64,000 nt of DNA from Streptomyces sclerotialus (lineage in GTDB: Bacteria > Actinomycetota > Actinomycetes > Streptomycetales > Streptomycetaceae), in NCBI RefSeq assembly GCF_040907265.1, contig NZ_JBFOHP010000002.1, positions 3,062,501-3,126,500 on the forward strand, written 5' to 3'. Numbering within the stretch: the stretch's first letter is position 1; each line of letters begins with the position of its first letter. The notes under the pieces are model-generated. The model was not told the origin of the DNA, ran no database searches, and saw nothing but the letters and a program-made list of their open reading frames with translations. Shown in pieces: positions 24,981 to 34,362 of the stretch. The position numbers and the translations under genes are program-made.

Positions 24981-26179
24981 ATGAGCGCAACGGGCGGGAC
25001 GCCGGGGACTCCCCGGGTGTTGCGGGCGATGAACGACCGGGCCGCGCTGGAACTGCTCGTGTCGCACGGGCCGTTGACGCGTACGCAGATCGGCGAGCTG
25101 ACCGGGCTGTCCAAGCCCACCGCCTCGCAGCTGCTGGGGCGGCTGGCGGCGGCCGGGCTGGTGCGGACGACGGGGAACGTGACCGGTCGGCCGGGACCCA
25201 GCGCGCAGCTGTACGAGGTGAATCCGGCGGCGGCGTACGTCGCCGCGCTGTCGGTCGATCCGGCCGGGGTGACCGCCGTCGTCGCGGACATCGCCGGGCG
25301 CACCGTGGGGGAACAGCGGGTCGCCGCGGGCGCGGTGGACGACGGTGGCGACGAGGGCCACGGGGGCGACGGCGCCACCGCCCGACTGGTCACGGCCGCC
25401 GTGGACGGGGCGCTGGAGAAGGGGGGCTGGACCGGGGCGCGCTGCACCGGGTCGTCATCGGGACGCCGGGCGCGCTCGACCCGCGTACCGGTGAGCTGCG
25501 GTACGCGCCGCATCTGCCCGGCTGGCACTCGCGGGCGCTGCTCGGCGAGTTGGGGGACGCGCTGGGCGCCCCGGTCGTGATCGAGAACGATGTGAATCTC
25601 GCGGCGCTGGCCGAGCAGCACGACGGGTCGGCGCAGGACCACGACGACTTCGTGCTGGTGTGGGTCGACGAGGGGGTCGGCGCCGCGATCGTCCTCGGGG
25701 GCACGCTGCTGCGCGGGGCGACCGGCGGGGCCGGGGAGATCGGGTACATGCCGCTGCCCGGCGCTCCCCTGGCGCGTGGCGGCCCGGACGCGGCGGCCGC
25801 GCCGGACGCGGGCGGCGGTTTCCAGAGTCTGGTGGGGCAGCCCGCGGTCCTCGGGATCGCCCGTGACCGGGGGCTGGACCCGGCCGGTGTCACCGAGGCG
25901 CTCGCGGACCAGGGCGTCGTGGACGAGGTGGCGCGCCGGCTGGCGACCGGGCTCGCGGCGGTCGTCGCGGTGGTCGATCCCGAGCTGGTGGTGCTGTCCG
26001 GCGTCGTCGCGCAGGCGGGCGGTGAGCGGCTGCGGGTACGGGTCGAGGAGGAGCTGACCGGGCTGGCGCTCCCCCGTCCGCAGCTGCGGATCAGCGACAT
26101 CGAGGGCGACCCGATCCTGACGGGCGCGCTGCGGACGGCCCTCGTGCAGGCGCGGGACGCCGTTTTCGACACGGCCTGA
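24981..26179 (+). pseudogene. csnR: ROK-family repressor CsnR, one-base frameshift
   Basis: This is the repressor of chitosan-oligosaccharide use. ATG 24981 is preferred; GTG 24969 or 24972 are alternatives. The N-terminal winged helix is clear: GPLTRTQIGELTGLSKPTAS, then QLLGRLAAAGLV. The ROK kinase-like domain follows (RVVIGTPGALDP, ENDVNLAALAEQ, GGTLLRGATGGAGEIGYMP). The usual ROK zinc Cys cluster after GEIG is not evident. The frame breaks inside a run of six G at 25421-25426; seven G would join GALEKGG to LDRGALHR and restore one continuous protein of about 399 residues. If real, the operon would be derepressed; a base-calling slip in the homopolymer is equally plausible. Confidence 0.85.
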
Positions 26180-26255
26180 GCGGACGTCGTACGCGGCGGC
26201 TCCGCCCACACGGCCTGAGTACCGTCCCCCACCCCCACCCAGAGAAGGGCCTGTC

Positions 26256-27593
26256 ATGATCACACCAAGCCGCGCCGTGCGCGGCACCGCGGCGGCCCTC
26301 GCGCTGCTGCTGGCCGCCGGCTGCGCCAACCCCGGTACCGGCAGCAACCGGGACGACCCGACGAAGCCGGTCACGCTGAAGTTCTGGCACGGCTGGTCGG
26401 CGCCGGGCGAGGTGAAGGCGATCGACGAGTCGATCCGCCGCTTCGAGGAGCTGCACCCCAACATCCATGTCGTGGCGACCGGGAACGTCTCCGACGAGAC
26501 CACCAATCAGGCGCTGCGGGCCGGGGGTGAGGGCGCCCCGGACGTGGTGTCGTCCTTCACGACCAACAATGTGGGGCAGTACTGCGATTCGGGGATGTGG
26601 GCGGACCTCGATCCGTTCATGGAGAAGAGCGGGCTGGACAAGCACAAGGTCTTTCCCGAGACGCTCCTCGAATACAGCAGTTACGAGGGGAAGCAGTGTG
26701 CGCTGCCGCTGCTCGCCGACGCGTACGGGATGTACTACAACAAGGACGCGTTCGCGGAGGCCGGTATTTCGCGGCCGCCGCGGACCATGTCGGAGCTGGT
26801 ACGGGACGCGAAGAAGCTGACGGAGAAGAACGGGCGCGGCGGGCTCGAACGGGTCGGGTTCATGCCCAACTTCCGGATGTACCAGAACAGTCCGGACCGG
26901 CTCCTCGCGCAGTGGGGGCCGACGTACTTCGACGGCGAGGGCAATTCCCGGCTGGCGAAGGAGAAGACGGTACCGGAATTCTTCCGGACGACCGGTGAAC
27001 TGATGAAGGCGCAGGGTGGTTACGCCGCGCTGGAGAAGTTCCGTACGACGTTCGGCGACGAGATGTCGTCCCAGAACGCCTTTCTCACCGGGAAGGTCGC
27101 GATGCACCTGGACGGTGAGTGGCGGGGGCTGATGCTGGACGAGGCCAAGGCGGAGTTCCGGTGGGGCACCGCGCCGCTGCCGGTGCCGGACGACCGGCCC
27201 GAGACGTACGGCCGCGGCTTTCTGACCGGGACGGTCGCGGGGATCGCGCACAGCAGCCGGCACCAGAACGCGGCGTGGGAGCTGGTGAGATTCCTGACCG
27301 CGGACACGAAGCAGGTGGTGCGGTTCGCCAATGCCATTCACAACGTGCCGTCGACGAAGGCCGCGCTGGAATCGCCCGCGCTGGACGCCGACAGGTCGTT
27401 CCGTACGTTCCTCGACATCGCGCGTCATCCGTACAGCACGGCGCTGCCGCCGTCCACGAACGGCGGGCAGTACGTGGTCTCGCTGCGGGACTTCGCCTAC
27501 AAGGTGGAGGCGGGGAAAGTGCCCGACCTGCATGCCGGACTGCGCGAACTCGATGCCCAGATAGACGCCGACACCCTCCAGTCCAGGAGCTGA
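26256..27593 (+). CDS. csnE: ABC transporter sugar-binding lipoprotein CsnE
   Basis: This is a 445-residue extracytoplasmic solute-binding protein. The signal peptide ends in a lipobox (LLLAAGC, Cys at about residue 25), so the mature protein is lipid-anchored. The rest is a family 1 sugar-binding fold (LKFWHGWSAPGEV, APDVVSSFTTNN, LPLLADAYGMYYNK). The position after csnR and before two permease genes matches the csn operon of S. coelicolor, where the importer takes up glucosamine oligosaccharides from chitosan. An AGAAGGG site precedes the ATG. Confidence 0.88.
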   Translation: MITPSRAVRGTAAALALLLAAGCANPGTGSNRDDPTKPVTLKFWHGWSAPGEVKAIDESIRRFEELHPNIHVVATGNVSDETTNQALRAGGEGAPDVVSSFTTNNVGQYCDSGMWADLDPFMEKSGLDKHKVFPETLLEYSSYEGKQCALPLLADAYGMYYNKDAFAEAGISRPPRTMSELVRDAKKLTEKNGRGGLERVGFMPNFRMYQNSPDRLLAQWGPTYFDGEGNSRLAKEKTVPEFFRTTGELMKAQGGYAALEKFRTTFGDEMSSQNAFLTGKVAMHLDGEWRGLMLDEAKAEFRWGTAPLPVPDDRPETYGRGFLTGTVAGIAHSSRHQNAAWELVRFLTADTKQVVRFANAIHNVPSTKAALESPALDADRSFRTFLDIARHPYSTALPPSTNGGQYVVSLRDFAYKVEAGKVPDLHAGLRELDAQIDADTLQSRS

Positions 27594-27604
27594 GGACGTA
27601 TCCC

Positions 27605-28558
27605 ATGGCTCTCTCCCACGCGCCCGCACTCCGGCGCAAGCACCGCCGTGCCCGGCTCCGTACGCTCGGATTCCTCTCGCCGTGGCTGGTCGGCTTCTCG
27701 GTCTTCTTCGCGTATCCGCTGATCGCGACCGGCTATTTCTCCTTCATGCACTACAACCAGATCAAGGAGCCGACTTTCGTCGGGCTGCGGAACTGGACGT
27801 ACGTGCTGACGCAGATGCCGCTCTTCGGGCCCGCGCTGTGGAACACGCTGTGGCTCGTCGTCGTCATGGTCGCGCTGCGGGTGGTCTTCGGGCTGGGCAT
27901 CGGCCTGCTGGTCACGAAGGTCAAGACCGGTGCCGGGCTGTTCCGTACGGCGTTCTACGTGCCGTACCTGGCCCCGCCGGTCGCCGCGACCGTCGCCTTC
28001 GTCTTCCTGCTCAGCCCCGGCAGCGGGCCCGTCAACGAGATCCTGTCGGCGGTCGGCATCGACTCGCCGCCGACCTGGTTCAACGATCCGGCGTGGGCCA
28101 AGCCGTCGCTGGTGATGCTGTCCCTGTGGGGCATCGGCGACCTGATGGTCATCTTCATGGCCGCGCTGCTGGACGTGCCGAAGGAGCAGTACGAGGCGGC
28201 GGAGCTGGACGGGGCCGGTGCGTGGGCGCGGTTCCGGTACGTCACCTGGCCGTCGATCACCCCGATCGTGATGTTCGCGGTGGTGACCGGGGTCGTGCAG
28301 ACGATGCAGTACTACACGCAGGCGCTGGTCGCGGGGAAGCTCGCCTCGGGTGTCTCCGTCGGTCCCGGGACCGTCATCCAGCCCGGCTATCCGGACCATT
28401 CCACGCTCACGGTGCCGCAGCTCGTCTACTCGCTCGGCTTCCAGAACTTCAACACCGGTGCCGCGTGCGTGCTCTCGCTCGTGCTCTTCGCGATCGCGAT
28501 GGCCGTCACCACGTTGCTGATGCGTAAGCGCACCGGCCTGCTCTCGGCGGAGGACTGA
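27605..28558 (+). CDS. csnF: ABC sugar transporter permease CsnF
   Basis: This 317-residue inner membrane protein has six predicted helices and a MalF-like layout. The EAA loop that contacts the ATPase is EQYEAAELDGAGAWARFRYV, followed by TWPSITP (about residues 200-225). It begins 11 bases after csnE. No ATPase gene is in the operon; Streptomyces carbohydrate importers of this class generally share the MsiK ATPase encoded elsewhere. Confidence 0.9.
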   Translation: MALSHAPALRRKHRRARLRTLGFLSPWLVGFSVFFAYPLIATGYFSFMHYNQIKEPTFVGLRNWTYVLTQMPLFGPALWNTLWLVVVMVALRVVFGLGIGLLVTKVKTGAGLFRTAFYVPYLAPPVAATVAFVFLLSPGSGPVNEILSAVGIDSPPTWFNDPAWAKPSLVMLSLWGIGDLMVIFMAALLDVPKEQYEAAELDGAGAWARFRYVTWPSITPIVMFAVVTGVVQTMQYYTQALVAGKLASGVSVGPGTVIQPGYPDHSTLTVPQLVYSLGFQNFNTGAACVLSLVLFAIAMAVTTLLMRKRTGLLSAED

Positions 28559-28561
28559 CCG

Positions 28562-29464
28562 ATGACCACCACGACCCTGAGAGCGGCGGCGGACGTCCGT
28601 ACCGGGAGCGGCGGCGGCCCGGCCGTCCGGGCGGTACGGCGCAAACGGGTGCTGCACTGGATAGCGATGCACTCCCTCGCGGTCGCCGCGGCACTCTTCT
28701 TCGTCCTGCCTTTCGTCTTCGTCTTCCTGACCTCGGTGATGAGCGACGGGCAGGCGATGAGCGGGGAGCTGTGGCCGCGCGCCTGGCACTGGGAGAACTA
28801 CGCGCAGGTCTTCCGCACCCCCGGCTTCCTGGACTGGTGGCGCAACTCGCTGACGTACGCGGTGCTGGGCACGGTCCTCACGGTGTGCTCGTCCGTGCCG
28901 GTCGCGTACGCGCTGGCCAAGTTCCGCTTCCGGGGGCGGCGTACCGCGATGCTGCTGGTGATCTCGACGATGATGCTGCCGCCGCAGGTCGTCGTGGTCC
29001 CGATGTACCTGGTGTGGGCCCAGCAGTTCCAGCTGTCCGGCTCACTGTGGCCGCTGATCATCCCGATGGCGTTCGGGGACGCGTACTCCATCTTCCTGCT
29101 GCGGCAGTTCCTGCTGACGATCCCGAAGGAGTACCTGGAGTCGGCGCGGGTGGACGGCTGCGGCGAACTGCGGACGCTGCTGCGGATCGTCGTGCCGATG
29201 GCGAAGCCGGGGATCGCCGCGGTCGCCCTCTTCCAGTTCTTCTACTGCTGGAACGACTACTTCGGGCCACAGATCTACGCCGCGCAGAACCCGGGCGCCT
29301 GGACGCTGTCCTACGGACTGGAGACGTTCAAGAGCGCGCACATGGTCGACTGGAACCTCACCATGGCGGCGACGCTGCTGGTCATGGCTCCGGTGATCGT
29401 CGTTTTCCTCTTCGCACAGAAGGCCTTCGTCGAAGGCGTCACTCTCACAGGGGTCAAGGGCTGA
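28562..29464 (+). CDS. csnG: ABC sugar transporter permease CsnG
   Basis: This is a 300-residue MalG-like permease with six helices, partner of CsnF. The EAA loop is EYLESARVDGCGELRTLLRI, then VVPMAKPGI (about residues 193-222). It starts three bases after the csnF stop, so coupling is tight and expression should be equal. It probably forms the translocation channel with CsnF. Confidence 0.9.
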   Translation: MTTTTLRAAADVRTGSGGGPAVRAVRRKRVLHWIAMHSLAVAAALFFVLPFVFVFLTSVMSDGQAMSGELWPRAWHWENYAQVFRTPGFLDWWRNSLTYAVLGTVLTVCSSVPVAYALAKFRFRGRRTAMLLVISTMMLPPQVVVVPMYLVWAQQFQLSGSLWPLIIPMAFGDAYSIFLLRQFLLTIPKEYLESARVDGCGELRTLLRIVVPMAKPGIAAVALFQFFYCWNDYFGPQIYAAQNPGAWTLSYGLETFKSAHMVDWNLTMAATLLVMAPVIVVFLFAQKAFVEGVTLTGVKG

Positions 29465-29471
29465 AGCACTC

Positions 29472-30734
29472 ATGACAGGTATCAAGCTTGCGGTGGTCGG
29501 CGGCGGGTCGACCTACACCCCCGAACTCATCGACGGTTTCGCGCGGTTGCGGGACGTGCTGCCGGTGGCCGAGCTGGTCCTGATCGATCCGGCCGCTGAC
29601 CGGCTGGAGCTGGTGGGCGGGCTGGCCCGGCGGATCTTCGCCCGGCAGGGCCACCCGGGCCGGATCAGCTGGACGGACGATCTGGACGCCGGGGTGGACG
29701 GTGCCGACGCGGTCCTGCTCCAGCTGCGCATCGGCGGGCAGGCGGCCCGCAACCAGGACGAGACGTGGCCGCTGGAGTGCGGCTGCGTGGGCCAGGAGAC
29801 CACCGGAGCGGGCGGGCTCGCCAAGGCGCTGCGTACGGTGCCGGTGGTGCTGGACATCGCGGAGCGGGTACGGCGGCGGAACCCGGACGCCTGGATCGTG
29901 GACTTCACCAACCCGGTCGGCATCGTGACGCGGGCGCTGCTCACCGCCGGGCACAAGGCCGTCGGGCTGTGCAACGTGGCGATCGGCTTCCAGCGGAAGT
30001 TCGCCCGGCTGCTGGACGTGGCGCCGGAGGACGTCCAGCTCGAACACGTCGGGCTGAACCACCTCACCTGGGAGCGCGCTGTCCGCGTCGGCGGCGAGGA
30101 CGTACTGCCGAAGCTGATCGCCGAGCACGGCGACGCGATCGCCGCCGATCTGCACATGCCGCGCGCGCTGGTCGAGCGGCTGGGCACGGTCCCCTCGTAC
30201 TACCTGCGCTACTACTACCAGCACGACGAGGTCGTACGGGAGCTGCGCACGAAGCCGTCGCGGGCCGCCGAGGTCGCGGCCATGGAGAAGGAACTGCTGC
30301 GGATGTACGGCGACCCGGCGCTGGACGAGAAGCCGGAGCTGCTGGGCAAGCGGGGCGGCGCCTACTACTCGGAGGCGGCCGTCGCGCTCACCTCCTCGTT
30401 GCTCCGTGACACCGGCGACGTACAGGTGGTGAACGCGCTGAACAACGGGACGCTGCCGTTCCTGCCGGACGACGCGGTGATCGAGGTGCCGGCCACGGTG
30501 GGCGCCCGGGGCGCGGTGCCGGTACCGGTACGCCCGCTGGAGCCGCTGTACGCAGGACTGGTCGCGCACGTCACGGCGTACGAGCACCTGGCACTGGAAG
30601 CGGCCCTGAAGGGCGGCCGGGACCGGGTCTTCGACGCGCTGCTCGCGCACCCGCTCATCGGCCAGATCGAGTACGCGGAGCGGCTCACCGACGAGCTGCT
30701 CGCCCACAACCGGGAGCACCTGGCGTGGGCCTGA
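29472..30734 (+). CDS. csnH: GH4 family glycosidase CsnH (6-phospho-glycosidase type)
   Basis: This is a 420-residue NAD- and metal-dependent glycoside hydrolase of family 4. The nucleotide-binding N-terminus is VVGGGSTYTPELI. Metal ligands Cys167 (GLCNVA) and His197 (GLNHLTW) have the 30-residue spacing of characterised GH4 enzymes. GH4 enzymes cleave by oxidation-elimination, usually on 6-phosphorylated sugars. In the csn operon the neighbouring kinase could phosphorylate imported glucosamine oligosaccharides, which this enzyme would then split. Its last ten bases overlap csnK. Confidence 0.88.
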   Translation: MTGIKLAVVGGGSTYTPELIDGFARLRDVLPVAELVLIDPAADRLELVGGLARRIFARQGHPGRISWTDDLDAGVDGADAVLLQLRIGGQAARNQDETWPLECGCVGQETTGAGGLAKALRTVPVVLDIAERVRRRNPDAWIVDFTNPVGIVTRALLTAGHKAVGLCNVAIGFQRKFARLLDVAPEDVQLEHVGLNHLTWERAVRVGGEDVLPKLIAEHGDAIAADLHMPRALVERLGTVPSYYLRYYYQHDEVVRELRTKPSRAAEVAAMEKELLRMYGDPALDEKPELLGKRGGAYYSEAAVALTSSLLRDTGDVQVVNALNNGTLPFLPDDAVIEVPATVGARGAVPVPVRPLEPLYAGLVAHVTAYEHLALEAALKGGRDRVFDALLAHPLIGQIEYAERLTDELLAHNREHLAWA

Positions 30735-31732
30735 GCGGGAACGGGGCCGGGCGGCCCGCCGTGCTGGCGGTCGACGCCGGGAACAGCAAGACCGACGTGG
30801 CGGTGGTCGGCGCCGACGGCGGCGTGCTGAGCGCCGTACGCGGCGGCGGGTTCCAGCCGCCCGCGGTGGGCGCAGCGCGGGCCGTGGCGGGGCTCGCCGC
30901 GCTCGTCGACGAGGCGCTGCGGCGCGCGGGCACCGGCCGGGTCGGGCACCTGTCCGCCTGTCTGGCCAACGCCGACCTGCCGGTCGAGGAGGAGCGGCTG
31001 ACCGAGCTGCTGACGGCGCGCGGCCGGTCGGACACGGTGACCGTCGCCAACGACACCTTCGCGCTGCTGCGGGCCGGGCTCCCGGACGGCGGCCCGCACA
31101 CCGGCGTCGCGGTGGTCTGCGGGGCCGGGATCAACTGCTCGGGTCTCGGCCCTGACGGCCGTACCGCGCGCTTCCCCGCCATCGGGCGCATCTCCGGCGA
31201 CTGGGGCGGCGGCGGGCACCTCGCCGAGGAGGCGCTGTGGTGGGCGGCGCGGGCCGACGACGGACGGGGCGCGCCGAGCGCCCTCGCGGAGCGGCTGCCC
31301 GCCCACTTCGGGCTGCCGGCGATGCCGCAGCTCATCGAGGCGCTGCATCTGGGGGACGTGCCTGCCGTGCGCCGCCATGAGCTGGTGCCGGTGCTGTTCG
31401 CGGTGGCCGCCGAGGGGGACGAGGTGGCCCGCGCGGTCGTCGCGCGGCAGGCCGAGGAGATCGTCCTCATGGCCACGGTCGCGCTGCGCCGCCTGGACCT
31501 GCTCGCCGAGCCGGTGCCGGTGGTGCTCGGCGGCGGGGTGCTGGCGGCCCGCCACCCGGTCCTGCACGAGGCGGTGGTCGCGCTGCTCGCCGAACGCGCC
31601 CCGAAGGCCGTGCCGGAGGTGGTCACCGCTCCCCCGGTCCTGGGCGCCGCCCTGCTGGCACTGGACACCACGGGCGCACCGGCATCCGCGTACGCCCGGC
31701 TCCGCGCGCACTACGCGACGGCCGGGCCCTAG
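30725..31732 (+). CDS. csnK: BadF/BadG-type sugar kinase CsnK
   Basis: This is a 335-residue ASKHA-fold kinase of the N-acetylglucosamine kinase group. The phosphate-1 loop is VLAVDAGNSKTDVAVV, the phosphate-2 region is GVAVVCGAGINCSG, followed by RISGDWGGGGHLAEEALWWA. GTG 30725 overlaps the end of csnH. It probably phosphorylates glucosamine or its oligosaccharides after import, feeding CsnH and then amino-sugar catabolism. It is the last gene of the operon; 156 bases without a gene follow. Confidence 0.87.
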   Translation: MGLSGNGAGRPAVLAVDAGNSKTDVAVVGADGGVLSAVRGGGFQPPAVGAARAVAGLAALVDEALRRAGTGRVGHLSACLANADLPVEEERLTELLTARGRSDTVTVANDTFALLRAGLPDGGPHTGVAVVCGAGINCSGLGPDGRTARFPAIGRISGDWGGGGHLAEEALWWAARADDGRGAPSALAERLPAHFGLPAMPQLIEALHLGDVPAVRRHELVPVLFAVAAEGDEVARAVVARQAEEIVLMATVALRRLDLLAEPVPVVLGGGVLAARHPVLHEAVVALLAERAPKAVPEVVTAPPVLGAALLALDTTGAPASAYARLRAHYATAGP

Positions 31733-31888
31733 GGTCGTTCGTTCGGACCAGGCCGGATCAGGGAGCGGGGTCCGGGGCCGTGCATCGCAAGGCGGCGGCG
31801 GGCGTCATGGCGGAGCCATGGCAACCGGCGACAACGCGGCGAGGTGCGGTGCCAGGGCCCGCGAGCCCGGCATGATCCGAAAGAGGCC

Positions 31889-32575
31889 CTAGTCGTCCAG
31901 CGGCAGTGCCAGGTCCCGTACGTGCCCGGCGAGGAGCTTCACGGCGGCGTCCACCGCGGCTGCCTGGTCCCGCTCCCGGATCGCCTCCACGAGGAGGTGG
32001 TGCGGGTCGGTGGGGGCCGCCGTCGCGGTGTCCAGGCAGGCGGCGCGGCGCAGCTCCGCACGCAGGGCCGTGCTCAGCGAGCGGTAGATGTCGGCCAGCA
32101 CGGGATTGGCGCTCGCCTCGGCGACCAGGACGTGGAAGTCGGCGTCGGCGGCGGTGAACGCCTCGTCCTCGTGGGCCGCGAGCGCCGCCCGGCGCCGGGC
32201 CAGCGCGGCCTCGATCGCGGCGAGCTGGGCGTCCGTGCGGTGTCGCGCCGCCTGCCGCGCCGCGATCACGTCCAGCCCCTGGCGGACCTGCGTGACGTGC
32301 GTCAGCTCGGCGCGCTCCAGACGGCGGCGGAGCGCCACCGCGCTGTCGTCGTCGGAGACGACGAACGTGCCGTCGCCCTGCCGCGTCTCCAGCAGCCCCG
32401 CGTGCACCAGGGCGCGGATCGCCTCCCGTACGGAGGCCCGGCTCACCTGGAGCGTTTCGGACAGCGCACTTTCGGGCGGAATGCGGCTGCCCACCGGCCA
32501 GATCCCCGTAAGGATCTGCTCCCGGATCTCGTCGGTCGCGGTCTCCACCAGCGACACCCTGCGCACCGTCCGCAC
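31889..32575 (-). CDS. FadR-type GntR transcriptional regulator
   Basis: This is a 228-residue regulator. GTG 32575 has a strong GGAGGGAGGGA site; longer starts lack one. The winged helix (IREQILTGIWPVGSRIPPES, then LSETLQVSRASVREAIRAL) is at residues 10-70. The FCD all-helical ligand domain follows, with metal-type residues in DADFHVLVAEAS and a His near DPHHLLVEA. It is divergent from the glnX-pknG operon and convergent with csnK. A perfect palindrome in the shared promoter region may let it regulate itself and the signalling operon. Confidence 0.88.
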   Translation of the reverse strand: MRTVRRVSLVETATDEIREQILTGIWPVGSRIPPESALSETLQVSRASVREAIRALVHAGLLETRQGDGTFVVSDDDSAVALRRRLERAELTHVTQVRQGLDVIAARQAARHRTDAQLAAIEAALARRRAALAAHEDEAFTAADADFHVLVAEASANPVLADIYRSLSTALRAELRRAACLDTATAAPTDPHHLLVEAIRERDQAAAVDAAVKLLAGHVRDLALPLDD

Positions 32576-32919
32576 GCCGTCCCTCCCTCCGCCGGCCTCG
32601 TGCCCCGGCGCCGTCCGCCGCCGGCCGCCCGCCGTTCCACAGGTCACCTGACGTCAGGCAACTCTAGTCAGGACCGGCGCCGGCGGCTGCCCATGGCGGG
32701 AACCGAACGCCGTGCGCACGCGTCAAGAGGTGCACCGGAAGAGGCAACGGGGGCCGGAGGTACGGGGCCGGGCCGCCGGGCCCGGACGAGATCGCGATCC
32801 GAACAAGATCCAGGCAATACCGGTGTGGTGACCGGCCCCTGCGGCCATACTGCTGGCCGTGCACCCCTGTCCGTGACGCGGGCCGCGGGAGCACGGCAAG
32901 CGACCGAGGGGGAGGTTCC
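32576..32919. other. Divergent promoter region, GntR regulator / glnX operon
   Basis: These 344 bases hold no gene. The only clear element is the CCTGACGTCAGG palindrome at 32647-32658. The rest is GC-rich with no convincing -10 or -35 pair. It must contain the promoters of both the GntR gene and the seven-gene signalling operon. Confidence 0.5.
32647..32658. promoter_or_regulatory. Probable GntR operator
   Basis: CCTGACGTCAGG is a perfect 12-bp palindrome 72 bases before the GntR start codon and 262 bases before glnX. Short palindromes of this kind are typical FadR/GntR sites. Confidence 0.5.
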
Positions 32920-34362
32920 GTGTCATACCCGCCGACCGGCAGCGCGGCACCGCCCGCGCCCCCGCCGGCCCCGGAGCCGGACACCGCCGCCACGCCGCCC
33001 GCGGCGCCCCCGACGCCGTCCGGCGAGCGCGCCGTATGGGTCGAAGGGCTGCGCCGGCTGCGCGCCGCCGCGACCACCGAGCCGGGCCGGCTCCGCATCA
33101 TCGGTGCCGTACTGGCCGCGCTGGTCGTCCTGTTCGGCGCGCTCACCGCGTGGCAGGTGACGGATCGTTCGGCCGCGGCCCGCGACGTCATGGAGAGCAG
33201 CCAGCCGCTGAGCCGGGACGCGGCCGGCATCTACGGTTCGCTGGCGGACGCCGACACCACGGCGGCCGGCGGCTTCCTGGCGGGCGACCGGGAGAGCGCG
33301 GCGTCCCGCAAGCGCTACGCCGACGACATCGCCACCGCCGCGAAGCTGCTGGTCCGGGCCTCCGCCAACTCCCAGGGCTCGGCGACGGCCCGCGCGGAGA
33401 TCGAGCGGCTGAACGACGCCCTGCCGCGGTACACGGGCCTGGTGGAGACGGCGCGGATGTACAACCGCCAGGGCCTGCCGGTGGGCGGCGCCTACCTCCA
33501 GTACGCCAACAGCCAGATGCGCGGCACGCTGCTGCCGGCGGCCCACCGGCTCTACGCCACCGAGACCGGCCGGCTCGACGCCGACCACGCCGACGCCACC
33601 GCCTGGCCCTGGGCCGCCCTGGCCTCCGGGGTGCTGGCCATCGGCGCGCTCGGCTGGGCGCAGCGCCGCAACTACCTGCGGACGAACCGGGTGTTCAACC
33701 ACGGCCTGCTGATCGCCACGGCCGCTTCCACGGTCATGCTGCTGTGGACGCTGGCCGGGCACGCCCTGGCCCGCGCGGGCCTCGACGACTCCATCGAGCA
33801 CGGCGCCAGGTCGATTCAGGTGCTGAACGAGGCGCGCATCGCGACGCTCCAGGCGCGCGGCGACGAGAACCTGACGCTGGTGGCGCGCGGCGGCAGGACC
33901 ACCACCGGCCAGCGGGACTACTACGAGGTCGAGTACGCAGCGGGCATGCGGACCCTGGCGGGCGCCGGGAAGGGCGCCGACGCGCCGGCCGGCGGCAAGC
34001 TGCGGGAGGCGCTGGCCCTGGCGGACGACGAGGCGGGCCGCGCGCCGGTGCGGGAGGCGCTGAAGAACGTACGGGAGTGGCAGTCCCGGCACGGCGCGGC
34101 CCGCGCGGACGACGACCGCGGCGACTACGAGGGCGCGCTGTCGAAGGTGATCGGCACGGACCGGCCCACGAAGGAGTCCTTCGACAAGGTGGACGCGGCG
34201 CTGAAGAAGGCACTGCGGCACGAGCAGACCGAGTTCCGGGACGCGGCGCGCGACGGCCGGCGCGCGCTGGCCGGACTGGCCGGGGGCGCCGCCGTACTGG
34301 CCGTGCTGGCCGCCGCCGGCGCCGTGCTGGGCATCGGCCGCAGGCTGTCGGAGTACCGGTGA
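32920..34362 (+). CDS. glnX: GlnX-like membrane sensor protein
   Basis: This 480-residue protein has four predicted helices, at about residues 59-81, 225-245, 250-272 and 450-475. The first external region (about 82-220) and a second large region (about 273-445) are both helical and charged. An N-terminal Pro/Ala-rich cytoplasmic tail precedes TM1. The layout and position before a glutamate-binding-protein gene and pknG match GlnX of mycobacteria, a proposed transducer between extracellular GlnH and cytoplasmic PknG. GTG 32920 follows GAGGGGGAGG. The stop overlaps the GTG of glnH by four bases. Confidence 0.72.
   Translation: MSYPPTGSAAPPAPPPAPEPDTAATPPAAPPTPSGERAVWVEGLRRLRAAATTEPGRLRIIGAVLAALVVLFGALTAWQVTDRSAAARDVMESSQPLSRDAAGIYGSLADADTTAAGGFLAGDRESAASRKRYADDIATAAKLLVRASANSQGSATARAEIERLNDALPRYTGLVETARMYNRQGLPVGGAYLQYANSQMRGTLLPAAHRLYATETGRLDADHADATAWPWAALASGVLAIGALGWAQRRNYLRTNRVFNHGLLIATAASTVMLLWTLAGHALARAGLDDSIEHGARSIQVLNEARIATLQARGDENLTLVARGGRTTTGQRDYYEVEYAAGMRTLAGAGKGADAPAGGKLREALALADDEAGRAPVREALKNVREWQSRHGAARADDDRGDYEGALSKVIGTDRPTKESFDKVDAALKKALRHEQTEFRDAARDGRRALAGLAGGAAVLAVLAAAGAVLGIGRRLSEYR

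Noticed and set aside
27605..31732. Missing ATPase gene as evidence that the csn importer is incomplete
   Set aside because: Streptomyces carbohydrate importers of this class normally lack their own ATPase and share MsiK.
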